This document shows positions 1 through 8,500 of a stretch of 20,968 nt of DNA, one piece after another. The DNA comes from Phallusia fumigata. Its lineage: Eukaryota > Chordata > Ascidiacea > Phlebobranchia > Ascidiidae. The position numbers were made by a program, and so were the translations under genes. The first letter of the stretch is position 1; each line of letters opens with the position of its first letter. Where the stretch lies: positions 1 to 20,968 of the forward strand of contig QXVZ01013279.1 in assembly GCA_008931825.1 (NCBI GenBank). The letters run 5' to 3'. A model generated the notes under the pieces. The model saw only the letters and a list, made by a program, of their open reading frames with translations. It was not told the DNA's origin and searched no databases.

Positions 1-353
1 TCTTTCATTTATTTTTTCGTTTTGTTTTTTCGTACATTACCCTCGGTATGGAGAAATCTCTCTAGGAATTTTACACAGAAAAAAACAAGATTTCGAGACC
101 ACCTGAATCATTGCCAATCGGCCATTTTTTGACACGCAATCGTGAGCGACGGCAGAAAACTTTACAGGGGGCAAATTTAAATTAATACATACACACATAG
201 ATAGATTTCGGTATTTTGGAAACTTTTTATCAATCTTGCCCCTACCTGCCGGAATTGTTACGCAATTGTTAATAACACAGTTTGTGTAATCTTTTCCCAG
301 TATTAGTCCCATAACGGTGATCCTTCATATGTCCAATCGTGATTTTTTCTCAG
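1..353. other. Non-coding left edge, probably intron
   Basis: No convincing exon on either strand. The stretch is T- and A-rich and ends in a pyrimidine-rich run followed by CAG at 351-353, a good plus-strand splice acceptor, so it is most likely the intron before the exon starting at 354. Confidence 0.5.
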
Positions 354-406
354 GACCCAACGGTTTGCTCGCATTCCAAGGAGTTGTGGTATATTCTCTT
401 CAGCGT
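354..406 (+). CDS. Possible exon of the unrecognised gene, cut by a gap
   Basis: A strong acceptor at 353 precedes it. In one frame it reads PNGLLAFQGVVVYSLQR, which looks coding. The N at 407 ends it, and the frame that works after 407 differs from this one, so the N probably hides missing bases and perhaps an intron. Confidence 0.35.
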
Positions 407-1710
407 NAAATTGCCAAGGATTGCTTGGTCAAGTGATGCTTCCCACGCGTCACGAGCTGGATCGAAGAGAAGCAACTTCCGAAGCCTGCGAAAAATGAAA
501 ATGCTGAGAAAGTATGAACTTAAGGTATGTTATGGATTTGTCGAATTATCAAGTTCAACTACGACTAAAATTAGCGTGTGTTTTTTATTCTTTACACAAG
601 CTTAATTCAATGCAGGAAAACACAAGTAATGAAAAGAGCCAAGAAAAAAAGGATGGAAGTTTAAACGAAAACCAGATAAAGAAGAAACTCGATCTTGTCG
701 AAGGCACACCCGCAAAAGGTGCCTTTATCGCAAAAAAAACAACAAGTTTGAATTACAATGGTCATAACTGCCTTTGCGCAATAATTCTATAATTAAACGT
801 ATTTTTATCTTTTTGCAATGGCACTATGCATGTGTTGTTGCAGGAACATCCCAACTGCCTTTGATTTTCGAAGAAAATGAAAAGACCAACACAGTCATGT
901 GTTCCGGACAAAATCCGCTCGATAAGGTAAGCCTCTTCGTCTTTGTTTCAAAGCCTATCTTCAACAAGAACTAAAATTTGAGGCCTTATTGATTCGAAAT
1001 CGGTTCTAATGGAGCTTAACGACAAAGTTTTTATTTATAATACAGTGCGTTTATTTTTAATGAGCATAAAAACTGATCAGTTTTTTGGGGGTCCTAAGGT
1101 AAACATTTTCGCTATTGGCGGGACGCCAGGAATGATTGAAGTTGAAAAAGATGGAAAACCGAAAAGTTATGAGAACGTTTCAGGTACCAACAAAATACAT
1201 TTTTTTTTTTGCATTTTAGGTTTGAGCCAACCGCGTTTCTATTTGGTTATCACTAAAAAAATAGTGCAAGAAGCACAAGGCGCTGGCTTTTTTAGTCGTA
1301 TTTTCCCTCCATGTCTTACTGGGATTTGATTGTCAAATGTTTAGGCTACTCTTAACAGCATGTTGTAAACATACGTTGGAGTAATATATGTGAGAAAAGA
1401 ACATGCCTTTATAGCGGTCACAGTTTTGTTAATAAAAACAGAAAAAATATCGTCAACCCGATGATTCACCTAAAATTAAGCAAACTTAAATTGACCTCAT
1501 AATATCGGCAACTGTTACATTGCGTGACACTCAGTGCTCGAATAAGCTCAGAGAACTCCATTTAATTACCTGTTTTGTACCTACACAGATCAGCCGACAG
1601 TGGAAACAATCCTTTCTCCGAAAGCCCAGGAGCAGAAACTGGCAACAGATGACTCAGCGGATAAGCTGGAGGACTCACCGTTGTCTGACCAACAAACGAC
1701 AAAACTGTAA
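354..1710 (+). CDS. 3' part of an unrecognised gene (multi-exon, plus strand)
   Basis: Proposed exons are 354-406 (uncertain, cut by the N at 407), 408-524, 616-718, 844-926, 1099-1183 and 1589-1710. From 408 onward every junction has GT-AG borders and the phases agree (0, 1, 0, 1), giving about 140 codons and a TAA at 1708-1710. The protein is hydrophilic: a Lys/Arg-rich stretch with RSLRKMKMLRKYELK, then a Lys/Glu/Asn-rich part, a short more ordered part with VNIFAIGGTPGMIEV, and an acidic Ser/Asp/Gln-rich tail ending in QQTTKL. I see no signal peptide, membrane segment or known domain. It looks like the disordered C-terminal tail of a larger protein that starts left of the window. The family is unknown to me. 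The second exon's donor (GTGCCT) is weak; 761 (GTCATA) would keep the same phase and add 14 codons. Confidence 0.55.
408..524 (+). CDS. Exon of the unrecognised gene (basic segment)
   Basis: Exactly 39 codons from the N to a consensus donor GTATGT at 525. Rich in Ser, Arg and Lys. The frame ends in phase 0 and joins cleanly to the exon at 616. Confidence 0.5.
616..718 (+). CDS. Exon of the unrecognised gene (Lys/Glu-rich)
   Basis: Acceptor TGCAG at 611-615. Encodes a highly charged segment ending ...LVEGTPAK plus one base. The donor GTGCCT at 719 is weak, and an alternative donor at 761 is in the same phase. Confidence 0.5.
844..926 (+). CDS. Exon of the unrecognised gene
   Basis: Acceptor TTGCAG up to 843 and consensus donor GTAAGC at 927. 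Reads TSQLPLIFEENEKTNTVMCS and then GQNPLDK, in phase with both neighbours. Confidence 0.6.
1099..1183 (+). CDS. Exon of the unrecognised gene
   Basis: Acceptor CTAAG at 1094-1098 and donor GTACCA at 1184. Reads VNIFAIGGTPGMIEVEKDGK and onward, 28 codons plus one base that completes an Asp codon with the last exon. Confidence 0.6.
1589..1710 (+). CDS. Terminal exon of the unrecognised gene
   Basis: Acceptor CTACACAG at 1581-1588. 39 codons after a split Asp, acidic and Gln/Ser-rich, ending in a TAA at 1708-1710. Candidate polyadenylation signals on this strand lie at 2016-2021 (ATTAAA) and 2165-2170 (AATAAA). Confidence 0.6.
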
Positions 1711-2421
1711 CCAAAGTTTATCTGTTCCAAAGAGGCAGCCGACATAGAGAGCGAGCCTGGGACATGTCCCGCACTTTTTCCTTTGTGTATCCGCTTGCTT
1801 GCCTTATACGAGCTTGTGTGTTGCAAACCACAGTAGGGTTTTGATATAACTCGGACTTAAAGACTGGTTTGTGGCTCGTCAAGCATAAATCTGCACGTTG
1901 GGTTTTTTGGTTAACGTTTGAAAAACAATTTAGTTACAAAAAGAGATTTGTTGCAAAGTTCCAATCGCGACGCGCGCTTTAAATAAGGATCTTTATTGTA
2001 ATCGCAACAATATAAATTAAAGGTAGAACGGAACGGTAATAGAAATACATACAAGATCGGAATCAGTACTTGGACGAAACCGACCATCAGAACTGTAACC
2101 GACCTGGGTTGGCATTGCTCAAAAAAATTTAACGACAGACTCTGGAAAAACATCTTCAAACACAAATAAATGTCGGTGTAGCACCCCATGTCACGTATCT
2201 GAACTAAAATCTCTTAACCGAGCGAAAATTACGTGACTTATATGGAATCGCGTCACTGAACAGAACTCACGTGACTTTACATAATCACGTGATGGAACCG
2301 AACCAACTGTTGGTACGAAATCAGAAAACAGTAACCAAAAATCGGAAAATGGAAGGCGAATTACCGATTTAAACTGCAAACCAGCACAACAGATGGTCAG
2401 AAAAAGATAGAAAACCAAATC
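1711..2421. other. Region between two converging 3' ends
   Basis: No exon seen. It probably holds the 3' UTRs of the plus-strand gene and of the minus-strand oxidase. AATAAA occurs on the plus strand at 2165-2170 and on the minus strand at 1997-1992. It also holds the TCACGTGA cluster at 2231-2292. Confidence 0.5.
2231..2292. promoter_or_regulatory. Cluster of CACGTG-type (E-box/CLEAR-like) motifs
   Basis: Two exact 8-base palindromes TCACGTGA at 2267-2274 and 2285-2292, with ACGTGAC at 2231-2237 and CGTCAC at 2251-2256, all within 62 bases. TCACGTGA is the core bound by MITF/TFE and USF-type bHLH-zip factors. Function here is inference, because it sits downstream of two stop codons. Confidence 0.35.
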
Positions 2422-2598
2422 TTAAAGCTTGGATTCGGGAACCGGCTCTACTTCCCCTTGATTGTCACCAACATTGTAATCGACCCAGTCTCTTGCGATT
2501 GGAGCTGAGAGCATGGCGTCTGACAGATCGAACGCGTCACACAACTTGAGGGAATGCGGGGCGATCACACGGCAGGATTCGGCCGTTGCTTCATTAAC
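2422..2598 (-). CDS. Acyl-CoA oxidase terminal exon with PTS1 signal
   Basis: 58 codons plus TAA at 2424-2422. Reads ...[20 protein letters not shown] and ends [11 protein letters not shown]-x-DAF-x-[ILV]-x-x-x-x-L-x-[SA]-[PA]-I is the conserved last helix of the family, and SKL at the end is the canonical peroxisomal import signal. Confidence 0.93.
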   Translation of the reverse strand, partial: VNEATAESCRVIAPHSLKLCDAFDLSDAMLSAPIARDWVDYNVGDNQGEVEPVPESKL

Positions 2599-5500
2599 CT
2601 GCAAGTAATAGAAAATTTTGTCGGTTTTGTGCAGTAAAGGTTATTTTCTAACATGCAGTTTGGTGGCTTTGCGTTGCGTATTGCGAAATCTGTTGTGGTT
2701 GCTTTATGCCTGTTCACGTTTCTGCTCGCAACAATGCACTGTATTTTAAGGCTTATATGTCTTTTCACGCTGAAGAATGTAAATATTTTGTGCAAACGTT
2801 AAAAAGGATCCAATGACCCAGTCAGGGTCACAACGGATACGGGGTGAGCCGAGCCACTCCACTGCCAGAGTCTTGATGCTTCTAACGCACGGTACTAGGC
2901 CTTGCTTAGCCAAAATACATGTCTTTTGTTACGTCATTTGTGTGTGACGTCATATTACACCGAGCACCGAGTATTAACACGAAACGTTCGACGGTTCGTC
3001 ATCTCGAAAACATAGCCAAAAGTTACCAGTTTCGCTGTGGAAGGTGTTATCATTTCGTTAGCTGCAAACCAGCCTAGATCTCCAAGCACCGCATCGAGAA
3101 GATAAAGTCTGCGCAGTTCCTTGAGAATTGGTTTGAGTGACGCATCGGTAGAAGGCGAATCAATCACAGATTTCACCCGTTCGCTAATCAATAGCTCTCC
3201 GTAAGCGTAAGCCGCTCCCTGGTGGGAAATAAGAGAAACGATATGAAACGGCTGGGTCGTATTGATTAGCCAAGGCAGGTGCAGAGACTAAAACAGAACA
3301 GTTGACGCAAATGTTTCGATTAAATTTTTAACAGCCAAGTGAGAAGGCGTTAATGGCGGGACTGCCTCTAGGTCCTCATTTTTGACAACCTGAAAAAAAT
3401 CATTTGTGCTATTAAGGACGCATTTATCGGTTGAAAATTTGTCAAATATCATATCAAGTAACTCTTATTTTTGAAACAAAAAACATATTCGTTGCGACAC
3501 TAAATTGGAAGAAGCCGTAGGGCAAACTTTACAAAAAACGTATTAAGTATTATCGAATTTTGTAAACAAAATTTTCAATGATAAAAATTGGAAATTTTTT
3601 TTCTAATAGGTGCTATATTATTTGTGGCGACTTTCCGCGACGTCAAAGAAACATTTTTGTTTGTTTTTTTGCTAAAAATTCAGCTGCATCAGGGCAACTA
3701 TTTTAAATGACATACAATAGAAACAGTTTTTTATTTTAAAACTTTGTAAAAAAAGACATTTAAGGTTGTTTTACAGCTTTACTTATCAAAAATTCCTTAT
3801 TAGAGCGATGAATAGCAAAACCAACTGTCATAAAGACTTGACTAAAATATTACCTGGACCAAATCGCTTTCCTTTAGCATCCAAGTTTCAAAAAGTCCGG
3901 CTTTGCCAGCCTGCATTAATTTAATTGCTAATTCCGAAAACAAAGTCGTCTCTCGCGCCTCCAAAAGAAAATGCAGGTACTCGTCGTTATTAAGGTCTGC
4001 AAAAAAGCAAAAACATGAGCAATGACGTTGCCAAACAAAACTGCGTCATCAGGGTGCATGGGAGCCTCACCTTCAGGGACAGGGGTAAGTTGCTTTGGCT
4101 GGAACATTCCCAACTTTTCCTTGGCGACTTTCTGTAGAAAAATTCGTAAGTTCAAAAAACATTAGGGCTGTTACATAAACAACTTTGGGCGTATCACTGT
4201 TGTATAAGACATATTGTTTTGCATCGTTTAGCTAGAAACTACACCAAAAAGGTTGGTGAATCCGCGTGCAAAGCTATAGTTTTACTTTGGTAATGCCCGG
4301 AAAGATAAGACCTACCACGTTCACAAAAACAAAACAAGTTCAAAGAGATGTGGCCATAATGACCACAATTAGTAGCAGGAATTTAATTTAACAAGAGTGT
4401 AAAAACGACTTATTGATCAAGAAATTAAATACAACGTCACACTTGTGTACGATGTCACAATACTAGGGATGCTCAAAGTAGAATTGCTGCTATTCTAGAA
4501 TAGTTGTTTCGAATCTAGAATATCCATTTCAGGTAGTAAATGGATATTCGCACACAGAATTGCAATATGAAAACAATGATAAGAGACTGTTTATTTTACT
4601 TTTAGAAGTACTCTATGCTATCATTACATCTCCGGTAAATCTGGATGATTTCCCGTTCAACATCCAACCCGTGCTTTTTCACCTTTTTCGAATTTATTCA
4701 GTCTTGCACAAATATATTCAGAGCAACATAAGGTATATTTTGGACTTAAGTAATAAAACAATAAAAACGTGCTTTTAAGACATTCTTTATGCACTTTAGG
4801 TAAATTTTATACACTTTAGATGAAATTGTATCGACTGACAAACCGACAAAGCAAATGCAAACGGCGAAAGGGGTTGTAAGTTTTAACCTCAAAACTATTT
4901 GTATATTGTCACAAGGAGCATTATATGATAGCTGCTGTTGTGTAACAGAGCAATAGTTGGCAATTAGTCGACTTGTGCTGGTAGGTAGAAGTAAAAAAAA
5001 ACGCGGAATAGTGGTGGGGCAGAAGAACATTTGATTCACAACTCTTTATTCATTCATCCCAGAGCGAACCATTTACCCGATTAAAAAGCACTGCTCCAAA
5101 TAATTGCAGTTACGTGCATATGTTGTAAACGACGTTTATATGTGAAAGGCCTAAGCCGGTACAGGCCACCACAAATGCACAAGCAACACGAGTCGCACGA
5201 CCAACTACGCGTCTGAAGTTGGCTGATGCTGCGAAAATCTGAAAATCCGAAAATCTTGGCGATACCCCCGTTACTTGTTGCGCCCTTGTGTTTTTCAGAT
5301 GGCGTTGTACGGGCGGTTGAGAATTAGCTACAAACAACAACTAACGGCGCTACTGGATCTGTGAATGCCACTTGCATTAATACATTGTCAACCTCATTAC
5401 GCACGCCTTCTACGTGTCACTTTAAACATCCCTACAACAACTGAGGGATTTTGGGTTTTACAGGGAGTTTACAACAAAAAAGGGATACTGCTTCACAAAA

Positions 5501-8500
5501 CTTAACAAAGTTTGCTACCATTCACTAGTAATCCGTTCATTATTGAAACATAAACCTGTTTTTTAATTTTGTATGAGGGTTCGTTTGTTGTTTGATAAAA
5601 AAGTTTCAAAATAAATTATAGAATCTGCATCATGGTAAAAGGTCACACAATAATACCTTGTGCTCAATGAATTTGCGTTTGGTTGTAATTTTATTTTATT
5701 TCCGGGGATGACACATGAGGTGATTATTCATGGTATGAGTTCATATTCAAACACATTTTTTCGAGCCAAGTTGGGCATCCTCTTTGTATTTTACTTTTGA
5801 TATGAAGTGCAGTGCAACTGTATCAACGAGCTACAGAGCACAGGTAAAGCAGATTTTACAGATTTGACCAATCGATATAAAGCAGTGACATCATTTACAT
5901 GGCACGTGAAGCCTTGGTATAATTTATCCTTATTCGGACTCGTAAATAAATTCGTAAAGACTACTTGAGTGGGATAGTGGGGCAATTACTGGGGGCTTTG
6001 GGGTCAAAAAACGCAAACCGCAATGACCCAATCTGTTAACAATTCACCCTAATCAGACGTTTTCTAATAATTTACCCAACTAATGACGCATTATGTTAAC
6101 CACTTGTGAAATTAAATCTGCATCAGTTAAACTTTTTCTGCCAAAAATGTATGGACAATTTGTGGGAACCAAGAAATAAGAGTAGAATCAGAGTGTATCC
6201 ACTTCCGGTAGATGACCCACAATTACCTAATAGTTTTGCTTTTAACGTAACCTAATATCCTTTAAATGACTGTTACACTAACGGTAATGTCAGTAAACCA
6301 AGGAATATATAATCCATTGTGGCATTAACTGAATCAGGTGAGCCTGCACTTTACATTGCCTCTATTTTAGTGTTAAAATCGATGCCAACAACTGAGCAGA
6401 AAGTGATGTCAATTATTGCCTGTGTTACGCTAAATGTATAATTATGCTCCGTTTTTTCCCCAAACAAAATTAACTTAAAAAAAGGTGAAACATTTAAAAC
6501 TGTGCCGGTGGCTCTTGTGGAGGGCCGCGAAGCACTGTCACGACTGTTCTTGTAATAGCTCTAAGGTCTTGTTCTTGTATGAATCAATTGGGTGTAGCTG
6601 ACTAATTTGTAATTTAAGTTTATTTTGTACACCTCACGGAAAAATTCACTGTTATCTTAGGTCCTTTTTCATTGTTTTTTTTTTGCAACATCTCTTAGAG
6701 GCCAGCCAAATTAAATGGTTTTGAAATTGAGCCACGAGCTGAAAAAGGTTGGAAACACTGATTTAGGAGGTTGTATATAATCCAACATTTGGTTTTGACT
6801 TTTGTTCAGGTTGGTGTTTTAGGGTAACATAAAAGTCAGAAACCTAACTTACCTGCATCAGGACACTGTTGTCACCTTCAGCAGTCATAGCTGCATGTGC
6901 AGATCCGATGAGTGCGCCGAACCGGTTGCAACTAAGGTAACCCTAAAATTTTGAAAGCTTTTAAAATTTCATGTTTTTCACACACCACACACTGTGCTAC
7001 ACATAAACACCTACTGACGCACAATTAAACAAAAGTACAACTAAAGTCTTTTAATGTAGGAAGCATTGTGTGTGCTTCTTAAACCTGCTGACTAAAAACT
7101 GTACTTTTGTTTGTGCTTTGGGCCAGGGTACTTCAGAAAATTTTATACATAATAATTGTAAATAAGTCAGAACCAAACAAAGGCAAATATCATACCTGTC
7201 CCCCACATCGCTCCCGAGCAACATTGGACACTTTTCCAACATGCCAACCAACAAGTGCTTTAATCACGCAACAATAGATGACCACTTTTGCGTGTTCAAT
7301 AGGATCAGGGTTAGTGGCATTTGTTTGTGCTGCCCACTGCTCTTTAACATAATCTAGTGTCAGGTTCATGGCATATGTCCTGGCCAGAAGGGGCAGCAGA
7401 GCACGCTGCTGAAGCTAAGAGCAAAAATAACATATAGTTAAGTTTTGTGATGGTTTATTCCTTAAAACCAAAGAAAAGAATATGGTCCACTTAAGGAAAT
7501 TGCAAATGCTCTTTTTTGATGGAAATGTGCATGGCGGTTTGGTAAAAAGCATAACTATAACTACCTGGTAAGAAAGAATGGCAGTGTCAGATTTTCCCTT
7601 TGCTCCAACAGTTAATCGTGTGGCAGCATAGCGAAGGGCAATGGTTAGGGCAGCTTTGCAGCCACCCATAGACATGGAAGCTATGCAGATTCGACCAGAC
7701 AGCAGTTGGTCAGCCACCACCAGAAACCTCGCACGGTTCCCTTTGATTGAAGTGTTAAAGTTTCCGTCTTCTGTCACATCTGAGTACCTAACAAAAGTGA
7801 AGGCGTATGTGTGTAAAGGTGTTTAAACATTGTTTTGAGAACTTTGTTGTGGCCTATGTTTCGAAACGTAACTAGTCACCAACTCTTGCAGAGATGCCAT
7901 GAGGCAAGCAGTTTAATGGCAGACTCATCATGAACATAACAAATAAAGTAACTTTTTTCAAAGGAGAAAAATTTGCCAAAGGTATACCAGAACATTTAAA
8001 CATGACTAAACAATTCTTCTCAGAGTCCTTAAATATTGCTTTGTCATACAAGAACATTGGTTAAATGCGATGAGTGAAGAAGTTGCCTGACCTTGTATTG
8101 AGTTCATGTTCAGTTAGTGTTAAATTTTGTACAAAACAGGAAGTTCAAGTTTGGTTGGGTAAAAATGCAAACGACAAATTTAAATTTTTCATCAATAAAC
8201 TATTACACCAGTTGTTGGATTTGATATTTAACTTTGTTAAGGAAGTAACTTTGTGTTTGCAATAAATTTGTGTAGAGACCCAAGTTTCGTCACTGCGGAG
8301 ACTCACTGCCTTATTGTTCCATAAACAGTAAAATTTTTTACCTGTTTAGTAGATTTTCTCGTGGAACCCGCACATTGTCGAAAAGCAACTTCGCATTGTC
8401 GACTCCATTCAGACCAATCTTATGCCCCATGTCTTCCACACGCACCCCAGGCATTACTTTCATGTTCTCGTCACGAATACGAACCAGGATAGCATGGATT

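Larger units (their letters stand above)
4132..6852 (-). other. Large oxidase intron (2721 bases)
   Basis: No exon found. Contents: a perfect 14-base palindrome and a 12-base hairpin (4490-4549), a weaker CRE-like pair near 4433-4457, and a hAT-like transposon end near 6700-6770. The remainder is AT-rich with only short chance ORFs. Confidence 0.7.

Noticed and set aside
5110-5340. 76-codon minus-strand ORF
   Set aside because: Lies in the large oxidase intron, has no recognisable domain, and the flanking oxidase exons join perfectly without it.
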